DNA from: Bryobacterales bacterium
GTDB lineage: Bacteria > Acidobacteriota > Terriglobia > Bryobacterales > Bryobacteraceae
Length of the DNA stretch: 14,241 nucleotides
Reading direction: 5' to 3'
NCBI GenBank assembly: GCA_003487005.1
Contig: DNFG01000253.1
Location: 1 to 14,241, forward strand
Shown here: in pieces, positions 6,541 to 13,749 of the stretch
How the letters are laid out: the number at the start of each line of letters is the position of its first letter
Numbering within the stretch: the stretch's first letter is position 1
The notes under the pieces: model-generated
Told to the model about the DNA's origin: nothing
Seen by the model: only the letters and a program-made list of their open reading frames with translations
Databases searched by the model: none
Position numbers and translations under genes: made by a program

Positions 6541-8093
6541 TTGAGACGCCTCCAGATCTCCACCACGGGAGACCCCTTTTTGCTGATCATTCTCACACAT
6601 TCGTAGCGGAGCGGACCCCGTTTCAGCCGGTTCATTGTCCGCGAAACCGCGTCGCCGGAGAACGCAATCGCCCATTCTTCCCTTAGAAACAGCTCTGGAT
6701 GCGCCGCCGCCGCCATCCATGGCGGGCGATCACTCTCGTGAAAGGACTCGCGAAGCGGAATGCCGGCGGAGCGAAGGATGCCCGTCAAGTCACCGAACAT
6801 CATGAAGATCCCCGCGCCGGGCTTGTAGCGGGGGCCAAGATAGTCCGCCGCCTGCTGGGTCCACCAGCGGCGGGTCTCCGAGTTCACCTGCGACTCTTTC
6901 CAGCAAATCACGCGCTCCGGAAGCGGTTTGAACGCCCAAAACGATGTACAAACCACGACAACAAGCACTGCTGAAGACCACCGGAAACGCTTTGGCGCCA
7001 GCATCGTCAGCGCGCCGGCCCCCAAAGCGGCTAAAGGCAACAGATTCAACCCGTAACGAGTGTTGTAGTAGCTGTTCGGCCAAAGGTGGGGGACGAAGAT
7101 GGGCGTCCCCGAGGAGTACAGGCTCAGAATGTAAAACACTGGGAGCAAAAGACAAAACGCCAGCGCCCACCACGCCCGGAGCCAAGCCGCCGCCAGGGCT
7201 CCGGTCAGACCCAACCAAAACAGAGCTGACCCAAGACAGAGCCGCGCGGCAGCCATAAAGTACTGAAAAGCTTTAGGGAAGTCGTGATCCCCCGGATACC
7301 GGGCCATCCCTCCATCCAATGCCCGCTGGTAGATTGCCTTGGCCGACCAATGACCGTTGTAGAACTCGAGGGCGTTTGAATAGAGCACCTGGTTGTGAGC
7401 GAACCACCAGAGTGGGCCGGCGGCGGCGATCAGGGAGAAGAGAAAAACATGCTTCCAGACGCGCTTTTTGGCAGCGAGAAGCACCCAGAATGTGCAAAAC
7501 GGGAGGATAAACCAGCCGTCGTAGCGCGTGAGCGTGCCGAGGAGGGCAAACAACCCGGCACCGGCGGCGTTGAGCCAGTGGGGGTTCTCACGGTATCGCA
7601 GAAGGAGCCACAATGTACCGAAGAAACAGACAAAGAGCAGGGGTTCGGTCATCGGGGCGCTCTGAAGGTAGAGAAGGTTGGGGTTGAGGGCGTACACTCC
7701 GAGAGCGGCCCAGGCTGGGGTTAAACCCTTGAAAACGAGGCGCGAACTCAGGAAGAGAAATAGGCCGCCGAGGACGAAGCCGGCTGCAGCGGGCAGGACA
7801 CCGGCCCGGCCGTCGTGCCACCAGATGTCGGTGCGGGCCAGTGGGGCGGCAATCAGGTGCGGTAATGGGAGCCAGACAGTGCCGATTTGCTCGTAGCCGG
7901 GTTCGCGGGCGTCAGCGAGACGGCGGGCGATGTTCAGATGGGCTTCGGCGTCGCCATACCAGAGGGTCCAGCCCTGGTGGTGGACGTAAGTGGCGGCGGC
8001 GGCCGAGAGAGCGCCGAGCAGCAAGAAGGCGGCGAGGGCGTGGAGCCAGAGGCTAGAACGCCGTAAACTTCTGGAATTCGGCGAAGCGGGCAT
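6537..8093 (-). CDS. GT-C type membrane glycosyltransferase (GT39/ArnT-like)
   Basis: 518 aa polytopic membrane protein with an N-terminal helix at about 15-37 and roughly nine more hydrophobic segments between 97 and 390, then a soluble C-terminal part from about 395 that should face the periplasm. The first extracytoplasmic loop carries YGDAEAHLNIARRL at 46-59. This acidic motif after helix 1 is where GT-C enzymes hold their catalytic Asp. MTEPLLF at 148-154 and TRYDGWF at 189-195 are also typical of the GT39-like group. Such enzymes move a sugar from a polyprenyl-phosphate donor onto lipid, glycan or protein on the outer side of the membrane; donor and acceptor are not readable here. The ATG at 8093 overlaps the PfkB gene by 41 bases and has no obvious Shine-Dalgarno. 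I saw no better downstream start, because the N-terminal helix begins at once. It overlaps the DapF-like start by four bases. Confidence 0.85.
   Translation of the reverse strand: MPASPNSRSLRRSSLWLHALAAFLLLGALSAAAATYVHHQGWTLWYGDAEAHLNIARRLADAREPGYEQIGTVWLPLPHLIAAPLARTDIWWHDGRAGVLPAAAGFVLGGLFLFLSSRLVFKGLTPAWAALGVYALNPNLLYLQSAPMTEPLLFVCFFGTLWLLLRYRENPHWLNAAGAGLFALLGTLTRYDGWFILPFCTFWVLLAAKKRVWKHVFLFSLIAAAGPLWWFAHNQVLYSNALEFYNGHWSAKAIYQRALDGGMARYPGDHDFPKAFQYFMAAARLCLGSALFWLGLTGALAAAWLRAWWALAFCLLLPVFYILSLYSSGTPIFVPHLWPNSYYNTRYGLNLLPLAALGAGALTMLAPKRFRWSSAVLVVVVCTSFWAFKPLPERVICWKESQVNSETRRWWTQQAADYLGPRYKPGAGIFMMFGDLTGILRSAGIPLRESFHESDRPPWMAAAAHPELFLREEWAIAFSGDAVSRTMNRLKRGPLRYECVRMISKKGSPVVEIWRRLK
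6549..6553 (-). promoter_or_regulatory. Ribosome binding site of the DapF-like gene
   Basis: GGAGG on the minus strand, 8 bases before the ATG at 6540. It decides the start against the longer open frame reaching 6720. It lies within the last codons of the glycosyltransferase gene, which fits translational coupling. Confidence 0.65.
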
Positions 8094-8973
8094 CGATTTC
8101 GTCGCGGGTCAGGGTTCGGAAGCGGTCCACGCTGAAGGCTTCGCAGCAGAAACTGCCCATGACGGAGCCATAGACGACGGCGCGGGCGAGTTCGGCGGCG
8201 GGGGCGGAGGCGGCGTCATCAAGAGAGACGCCCTGGGAGGCGAGATAGCCGATGAATCCGCCGGCGAAGCAATCGCCAGCGCCGGTGGGATCCTTCAGGG
8301 AATCAAGCAGATAGCCGGGTACAGAGAAAAATCCGCCGTCATGGAAAAGGGTTGCGCCATACTCGCCGCGCTTGATGACAAGGATCTTGGGGCCGAGAGC
8401 CCGAATCGTCTGGGCAGCGCGTTTGAGGTTGGATTCGCCGGAGAGCAGGCGGGCTTCGCTGTCATTGATGAGCAGGAAGTCCCAACCTTTGAGGGTATCG
8501 AGCAGTTCGTCGCGGAAGTCGTTGATCCAGAAGTTCATTGTGTCGCCGCCCGCAAGTCTGGGGGCGGTCATTTGGGCGCGTACTGAGCGCTGGAGCGCTG
8601 GCTGGATGTTGCCGAGGACGAGGTAGGGCTGGCTGCGATAGGAGGCGGGAAGCTGAGGGTCAAAGTCGGCGAAGACATTCAGTTCGGTGGTGAGCGTGGT
8701 CCGGTCGTTCATGTCGTCGCTGTAGACGCCGGCCCAGAAGAAGGTCTTGCCTGGGACGCGCTGGAGGCCTTCGAGGCCGATGTTGCGAGAGGCGAGGAAA
8801 TCGTAGTCCTGCTGGTCGAAGTCGTCGCCAACGACGGCGACGATGGAGGAGGGGACGAAGTAGGAAGAGGAGAGCGCGATGTAGGTGGCTGCGCCGCCGA
8901 GAGCGCGGTCGACTTTGCCCGCGGGGGTTTGGAGGCCGTCGTAGGCGACGGATCCGACGATGACGAGGGACAT
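8053..8973 (-). CDS. PfkB/ribokinase family sugar kinase
   Basis: 306 aa, normal length for the family. The N-terminal sheet starts MSLVIVGSVAYDG, followed by the glycine pair region LGGAATYIALSS at 25-36. NDSEARLL at 170-177 is the usual N-x-x-E metal/phosphate region. KRGEYGATLF follows at 201-210. The anion-hole and catalytic signature DPTGAGDCFAGGF lies at 228-240, with D234 the likely base. These kinases phosphorylate a sugar or nucleoside hydroxyl with ATP in the cytoplasm; the substrate cannot be told from sequence. It is the first gene of the minus-strand operon with the glycosyltransferase and DapF-like genes, so it may feed an activated sugar into that step (inference). A TACAAT hexamer lies just 7 bases before the ATG, and AAGGA directly abuts the ATG. 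Confidence 0.9.
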   Translation of the reverse strand: MSLVIVGSVAYDGLQTPAGKVDRALGGAATYIALSSSYFVPSSIVAVVGDDFDQQDYDFLASRNIGLEGLQRVPGKTFFWAGVYSDDMNDRTTLTTELNVFADFDPQLPASYRSQPYLVLGNIQPALQRSVRAQMTAPRLAGGDTMNFWINDFRDELLDTLKGWDFLLINDSEARLLSGESNLKRAAQTIRALGPKILVIKRGEYGATLFHDGGFFSVPGYLLDSLKDPTGAGDCFAGGFIGYLASQGVSLDDAASAPAAELARAVVYGSVMGSFCCEAFSVDRFRTLTRDEIDARFAEFQKFTAF

Positions 8974-8980
8974 TCCTTCG

Positions 8981-8986
8981 ATTGTA
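8981..8986 (-). promoter_or_regulatory. Possible -10 box for the PfkB operon
   Basis: TACAAT on the minus strand, one mismatch from TATAAT, with 7 bases (CGAAGGA) between it and the PfkB ATG. That distance would place the transcription start at or next to the ATG, giving a leaderless or very short-leader mRNA. No good -35 hexamer is visible about 17 bases further upstream. Confidence 0.35.
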
Positions 8987-9130
8987 GCGGGAGCAGGCGT
9001 GCGGATGGGCTTACGCCGGAGAAAATCACGAGACGGGTTCTAAAGGTAGACTCATTAGCGACTATCTTATGGTAAATTCACATTACGGGCCGTGTGAGGT
9101 TTGTAACTTCGCCCGGTTCTGACCGCTTTT

Positions 9131-9136
9131 GGGGAG
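9131..9136 (+). promoter_or_regulatory. Ribosome binding site of the receptor gene
   Basis: GGGGAG, 6 bases before the ATG at 9143. It supports that start, which also begins a good signal peptide. Confidence 0.65.
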
Positions 9137-9142
9137 AACTTC

Positions 9143-12100
9143 ATGAAGATCAGTCTTTGGCTAGCGATGACAGCCGCTCTGACCGTGAGCATGCTGTCAG
9201 CTCAAGGCACCGGCCAAATCTCAGGCCGGGTGCTGGATGCGTCAGGTGCGGCGATTCCCGGGACGAGCATTCAACTGTTCGTGCAGGGGGGGGCCACGCC
9301 GATCGCGGTACAGGAAACCAATCAGGAAGGTCTGTTTCAGTTTGTAGGCGTCCGCCCGATTAATTACGATCTGGCGGTGGAAGCCAAGGGTTTTCAGAAG
9401 CAGATTTTGCGCGGCATCAAGGTGGACGCGGGTCTGACGCTCGCTTTGCCGCCGTTGACGCTGGAAGTGAGCACTCAGGCCGAGGTGGTGGAAGTCACCG
9501 CTGAAGTGCAAGGCGTGCAGACCGCGAACGCGGAAATCGCGACGTCGGTGACGAACGAGCAGGTCCGGCGTCTGCCGACCCTGAACCGCTCGCCATTGGG
9601 CCTGATCACGACGCAGGCGGGTGTGAACTCGAACAACCGCACGAACACGACGATCAACGGCATGCGCCCGTCGTTCACCAACGTAACGATCGACGGCATC
9701 AACATTCAGGACAACTTCATCCGCACGAACGGTCTGGACTTTCTGCCGAACCTGCTCCTGATGGACCAGGTGGCGGAAATGACGATCACGACGTCGAACA
9801 CGACCGCCGCGGATGGTTCCGGAGCATCGCAGATCAAGTTCGTGACACCTTCGGGTACGAACGAATATCACGGATCGCTCTACTGGTACAACCGCAACAA
9901 CATCGCCTCGGCGAACACCTGGTTCGGCAACCGGAACGGGACGGCGCGTCCGTTCCTGAACCAGAATCAGGCGGGCGGTTCGCTGGGCGGCCCGGTGGTG
10001 AAGGACAAGCTCTTCTTCTACGGCAACTATGAACTGTTCCGTCTGCGGCAGCAGTCGAATGCCACGCGCACCATTCTGACGCAGAGCGCTCGCCAGGGGA
10101 TTCTGAGCTACCGCGACACGGCGGGCAACGTTCGGACGATCAACCCGCTGACAACGGTTGGCGTGAATGCCGATCCGCTGATGCAGCAGTTCATCGGGCA
10201 GATTCCGGACGCCTCGAACATCAACCGGACCGACATCGGCGACGGGTTGAACACGGGCGGCTACCAGTTCAACATCCAGAACAACCGGACACGCGACAAC
10301 ATCACCGGCAAGGTGGATTATGTAGCGAGCCCGAAGAACGTGTTTTCGTGGACCATGCTGTGGAACCGGGACATCGTGGACCGGCCCGACCTGGCCAATG
10401 ACTTCTCGACGGCGCCGAAGGTGAAGAACGACGGCGCGGTGACGGGCACGCAGGGCACGTGGCGGTTCTCGCCGACGCCCGGGTTCACCAACGAATTGCG
10501 CGGCGGCTTCAACCTGACGCCGGCGGCCTTCCTGACCGATGAAACCTTCGGGCGGGCGATCTTCACGCTGCCGCTGGTGTCGAACCCGGTCAACACCTTC
10601 CGGGCGCAAGGGCGCCAGACGGACACCTACAACTTCCAGAACAACGCGAACTGGTTCAAGGGCAAGCACAGCATCGCCTTCGGTTTCCACTTCCAGAAGA
10701 TCAACACGGATCCGTTCAACGATGCCGGCAACATCCCGGTGTACGCGATGGGCGTGAGCGCGGCGAACCCGAACGGGTTGACGACGGCGAACGTGCCTGG
10801 CTTGCGGGCGACGGATGTGGGCATCGCGAACGGTCTACTGTCGCTGCACGCGGGCTTCCTGAGCAGCGTGGCGCAGACGTTCAACGTGACGTCGATCGAT
10901 TCGGGCTTCGTGGATGGCGCGACCAATCTGCGGCGCTTCCGGATGAACAACTTCGCCTTCTACGTGAACGACACGTGGCGAATGAGCCGCAAGTTGACGC
11001 TGACGCTGGGCCTGCGCTGGGAGACCTACACGCGGGTAACCGACAAGGACGGCCTAGGGCTGCTGCCGCGGTTGGAGGGGCGCGACTTCCTGAGCGCGAT
11101 GCGGAATCCGAATGGGGTTCTCGACTTCGCCGGGACAGTGCTGAACCGGCCTTTCTACGGCAACGATCTGAATAACCTGGGTCCGAACGTGGGCATTGCC
11201 TATCAACCATTCGGCGACAACAAGACCGTCATCCGGGCCGGGTTCTCGACTCAGTTTCCGAACGACGACTTCATTCAGTCGATCCGGAACAATGTGAACA
11301 CGAACTCGGGCCTGGCGCAGGGAGTGACCGTACCGAACCTGGTGACGCGGGCGTCGAACCCAACGGCCGTGCCGGTTCCGGCGTTCAAGGTGCCTCGGAC
11401 CTTCGCCGACAACTGGGCCGCGAGCCCGACCTCGGCGATCGGCATGCCGGATCCGACGCTGCGGACGCCCTATGTGATGCAGTGGAACTTCGGCATCCAG
11501 CGGGAGATCGCGAAGGGCGTTCTGGACGTTCGCTACGTGGGCAACCGGGCGGTGAAACAGTTCCGGGCGTTCGATTATAACCAGGTGCTGGTACGTGCGG
11601 ACGAGATGCCCGGCTACTTCGAGGACTTCCAGCGGGCGTACAACAACGGCATCCTTTCGCTGAACGCGACGGGCGCATTTCGCCCAGTGTACAATCCCAA
11701 CATTGCGGGTTCGCAACCGCTGCCGTTTTTCGCACAGCTGCCCTCGGGAGGCCTGCTGACGAACGCGACGATCATTGGGCAAATCCAACAGGGTCAGGCC
11801 GGCAATCTGGCGAGCCTGTACCAGACGAACCGCCTGAATGGTCCGGTTTCGTTCCACCCGAACCCGAACGCTTTGGCGACGAACACAGTGAGCAACTACT
11901 CGTCGGCCGCCTATCACGGCTTGCAGATGGACTACCGCCGGACCTTCCGCGGGGGCCTTCAGCTCCAGGGGAACTACACGTACTCGAAGGTTATGTCAGA
12001 CGCTTCTGGCGACGGTCAGACACGCTTCGAGCCGTTCCTGGATGTTCGAAATGCGGGCATCGAGCGCGGCCGCGTGCCGTTCGATCTGACCCATGCTTTC

Positions 12101-12709
12101 AAGCTGAATGGTGTTTGGGATCTGCCCTTCGGAAGGGGGATGAAGTTCGACATCGCCAACCCGATCCTGAATCAGATCTTCGGCGGCTGGTCGGTGTCCG
12201 GCTTCATGACGCTCCAGTCGGGCAATCCGTTCTCGATCACGTCTCCGCGCGGCACGCTGAACCGGGCGGCCCGATCGGGGAACCAGACGGCGGTGACGCT
12301 GCTGAACAAGTCGCAGCTCGACGACGTTCTGAGTTTCCGGATGACGCCGGGCGGACCGTTCTTCGTGTCCGAGGCGGCGATCGGCGCGGACGGCCGCGGC
12401 GTTCAGCCGGACGGCCGGGATCCCTTCGCGGGCCAGGTGTTCTTCAACCCGGGCGCCGGTACGATCGGCACCCTGCAGCGGAACTACTTCTCTGGTCCCC
12501 GGTTCTACAACACGGACCTCGCGATCCTGAAGTCGTTCCCGATCACTGAAACGCAGAGGATCGAGTTCCGTTCGGAATGGTTCAATCTGACGAACACCCC
12601 GAGCTTCTACTTCAATGGCGGCGACGTGAACTCAACGCAGTTCGGGCGTATCACTTCGACGGCTTCCGGCCGCCGGATCATTCAATTCGGCTTGTATTAC
12701 AAGTTCTAG
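9143..12709 (+). CDS. Oar-like TonB-dependent receptor with N-terminal carboxypeptidase-regulatory domain
   Basis: 1188 aa outer-membrane protein. Residues 1-20 are a signal peptide. GQISGRVLDASGAAIPG at 24-40 opens a carboxypeptidase-regulatory-like beta-sandwich that runs to about 105. A plug-type region follows at about 130-235 (RRLPTLNRSPLGLITTQAGV, then TINGMRPSFTNVTIDGINI). The rest is a large beta-barrel rich in Asn, aromatic and Gly residues, with YHGSLYWYNRNN near 242-253 and NQAGGSLGGPVVKDKLFFYG shortly after. The chain ends in IQFGLYYKF, a terminal-Phe signal for outer-membrane insertion. This architecture is expanded in acidobacteria and is linked to uptake of large glycans or peptides, or to adhesion; the ligand is not known here. 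No clear TonB box was found. The phosphotriesterase-family gene starts 38 bases after the stop on the same strand, so they may be co-transcribed. Confidence 0.93.
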   Translation: MKISLWLAMTAALTVSMLSAQGTGQISGRVLDASGAAIPGTSIQLFVQGGATPIAVQETNQEGLFQFVGVRPINYDLAVEAKGFQKQILRGIKVDAGLTLALPPLTLEVSTQAEVVEVTAEVQGVQTANAEIATSVTNEQVRRLPTLNRSPLGLITTQAGVNSNNRTNTTINGMRPSFTNVTIDGINIQDNFIRTNGLDFLPNLLLMDQVAEMTITTSNTTAADGSGASQIKFVTPSGTNEYHGSLYWYNRNNIASANTWFGNRNGTARPFLNQNQAGGSLGGPVVKDKLFFYGNYELFRLRQQSNATRTILTQSARQGILSYRDTAGNVRTINPLTTVGVNADPLMQQFIGQIPDASNINRTDIGDGLNTGGYQFNIQNNRTRDNITGKVDYVASPKNVFSWTMLWNRDIVDRPDLANDFSTAPKVKNDGAVTGTQGTWRFSPTPGFTNELRGGFNLTPAAFLTDETFGRAIFTLPLVSNPVNTFRAQGRQTDTYNFQNNANWFKGKHSIAFGFHFQKINTDPFNDAGNIPVYAMGVSAANPNGLTTANVPGLRATDVGIANGLLSLHAGFLSSVAQTFNVTSIDSGFVDGATNLRRFRMNNFAFYVNDTWRMSRKLTLTLGLRWETYTRVTDKDGLGLLPRLEGRDFLSAMRNPNGVLDFAGTVLNRPFYGNDLNNLGPNVGIAYQPFGDNKTVIRAGFSTQFPNDDFIQSIRNNVNTNSGLAQGVTVPNLVTRASNPTAVPVPAFKVPRTFADNWAASPTSAIGMPDPTLRTPYVMQWNFGIQREIAKGVLDVRYVGNRAVKQFRAFDYNQVLVRADEMPGYFEDFQRAYNNGILSLNATGAFRPVYNPNIAGSQPLPFFAQLPSGGLLTNATIIGQIQQGQAGNLASLYQTNRLNGPVSFHPNPNALATNTVSNYSSAAYHGLQMDYRRTFRGGLQLQGNYTYSKVMSDASGDGQTRFEPFLDVRNAGIERGRVPFDLTHAFKLNGVWDLPFGRGMKFDIANPILNQIFGGWSVSGFMTLQSGNPFSITSPRGTLNRAARSGNQTAVTLLNKSQLDDVLSFRMTPGGPFFVSEAAIGADGRGVQPDGRDPFAGQVFFNPGAGTIGTLQRNYFSGPRFYNTDLAILKSFPITETQRIEFRSEWFNLTNTPSFYFNGGDVNSTQFGRITSTASGRRIIQFGLYYKF

Positions 12710-12747
12710 CCGTAACCAACAGCAGAGCGGCGGAACCATCACAGGTG

Positions 12748-13740
12748 ATGCACCGCCGCACCTTCCTACAGGCCGGCCTCGCGCCGGCCTTCTCCCCATC
12801 GGGCGACCGGATTTTGACCGTCCGCGGGGCAATCCGCCCGGATGAATTGGGCGTGTGCCTGCCACACGAGCATCTGTTCTCGAACTTCGGCCTGGAGCCG
12901 GCGGACCCGCCGGTCTATGACGCCCCGAGACTGCTGCGCGAGGTATTGCGCTATGTGAACAGCGTCAAGTATCTGGGGGTGGGGGCGATCGTGGACTGCA
13001 CGACGCAGTACTTCGGGAGGGCGCCGGAGTTGCTCCGGCGGATATCCGAGGGGACTGGAGTGCATGTCCTGACGAACACGGGCTACTACGGGGCGGCGAG
13101 TGGCCGCTATGTGCCGGGGCATGTGCACGAGGAATCGGCGGGGCGGATTGCGGCGCGGTGGGTGCAAGAGTTTCACGGAGGGGTCGGGGCGACGGGGATC
13201 CGGCCGGGATTCATCAAGTTGGGGGTGGACGCGGGGCTGCTCAAGGATGTGGACGAAAAGCTGATCCGCGCGGCGGCGATCGCGCACCGGCAGACGGGGT
13301 TGGTGATCGCGGTCCACACGGGCGACAACGCGGAGGCGGCACGGCGGCAGATGGCGATCCTTCGGGAGGAGGGCGTGGCCGGCGAGGCGTGGATCTGGGT
13401 GCACGCGAACAACTGCGGGGACGGAGGGGCATTGCGCGAGGCGGCGCGGGCTGGGGCATGGCTGAGTTTCGACGGGATTGCTCCTGAAACGCTGGAGCGG
13501 CACCTGGCTCTGGTCCAGATGATGAAAAGCGAGAGGCGGCTGGGGCAGGTGTTGCTGTCGCACGACGGCAATTCGTTCCGGGCAAACGGGACGAGGCCCT
13601 TGAAGCCGTACACGGCGCTGTTCACCCACTTTCTGCCGTTGCTGGAAAAGAGTGGGTTCACGAGGCGGGAAGTGCAACGGTTGACGGTGGAGAATCCGGC
13701 GCGGGCTTTCACGGTCCGCGCGCGGGTGACGGGCATCTGA
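12748..13740 (+). CDS. Phosphotriesterase-family metal hydrolase (amidohydrolase superfamily)
   Basis: 330 aa. The full set of binuclear-metal ligands of the phosphotriesterase family is present: H40 and H42 in CLPHEHLF, the lysine carboxylated in the family K157 in FIKLGVD, H190 in AVHTGDN, H219 in WVHANNCGDGG, and D273 in LLSHDGNSF. It should be an active hydrolase. Family members are phosphotriesterases, lactonases or esterases, so the substrate is open. The N-terminus MHRRTFLQAGLA resembles a twin-arginine signal but has a very short hydrophobic part before the mature fold, so export is uncertain. ATG 12748 was chosen because it starts this RR motif; an in-frame GTG lies directly before it. 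The frame is open back to 12577, but that part overlaps the receptor gene and is not convincing. The Shine-Dalgarno is weak. The glycosylase gene follows after nine bases. Confidence 0.9.
   Translation: MHRRTFLQAGLAPAFSPSGDRILTVRGAIRPDELGVCLPHEHLFSNFGLEPADPPVYDAPRLLREVLRYVNSVKYLGVGAIVDCTTQYFGRAPELLRRISEGTGVHVLTNTGYYGAASGRYVPGHVHEESAGRIAARWVQEFHGGVGATGIRPGFIKLGVDAGLLKDVDEKLIRAAAIAHRQTGLVIAVHTGDNAEAARRQMAILREEGVAGEAWIWVHANNCGDGGALREAARAGAWLSFDGIAPETLERHLALVQMMKSERRLGQVLLSHDGNSFRANGTRPLKPYTALFTHFLPLLEKSGFTRREVQRLTVENPARAFTVRARVTGI
12770..12790 (+). repeat. GC-rich inverted repeat (hairpin) in the start of the hydrolase gene
   Basis: AGGCCGGC, loop CTCGC, GCCGGCCT: a perfect 8-bp stem with a 5-base loop. 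It covers codons 8-15 of the phosphotriesterase-family gene, 61 bases after the receptor stop codon, and is followed by TCTCCCC rather than a T-run. It could limit read-through from the receptor gene or slow translation of the hydrolase; it is not a classic terminator. Confidence 0.45.
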
Positions 13741-13749
13741 CGAAGAGTC

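Larger units (their letters stand above)
8974..9142. other. Divergent intergenic region between the PfkB operon and the receptor gene
   Basis: 169 bases, the longest non-coding stretch in the window. It must hold the promoters for the minus-strand operon and for the receptor gene. The part at about 9035-9085 is clearly AT-richer than its surroundings. A weak plus-strand pair (TAGACT at 9047-9052 and TATGGT at 9068-9073, 15 apart) can be drawn, but it is too poor to call. No hairpin, riboswitch or tandem repeat was recognised. Confidence 0.5.

Noticed and set aside
9050-9077. A possible dif site: TTATGGTAAAT at 9067-9077 matches the XerD half of the proteobacterial dif at 10 of 11 positions
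   Set aside because: The other half (9050-9060) does not resemble the XerC arm. The direction of the skew change nearby suits an origin rather than a terminus, so a chance match in an AT-rich promoter region is more likely.
9242-10690. A long minus-strand open frame of 482 codons
   Set aside because: It lies wholly antisense to the receptor gene. Its translation is Arg/Val/His-rich with no recognisable motif, as expected for a shadow frame in high-GC coding DNA.
12766-13677. A minus-strand open frame of 303 codons
   Set aside because: It is antisense to the phosphotriesterase-family gene, whose five metal-ligand motifs are all on the plus strand. The antisense product is Pro/Arg-rich without motifs.
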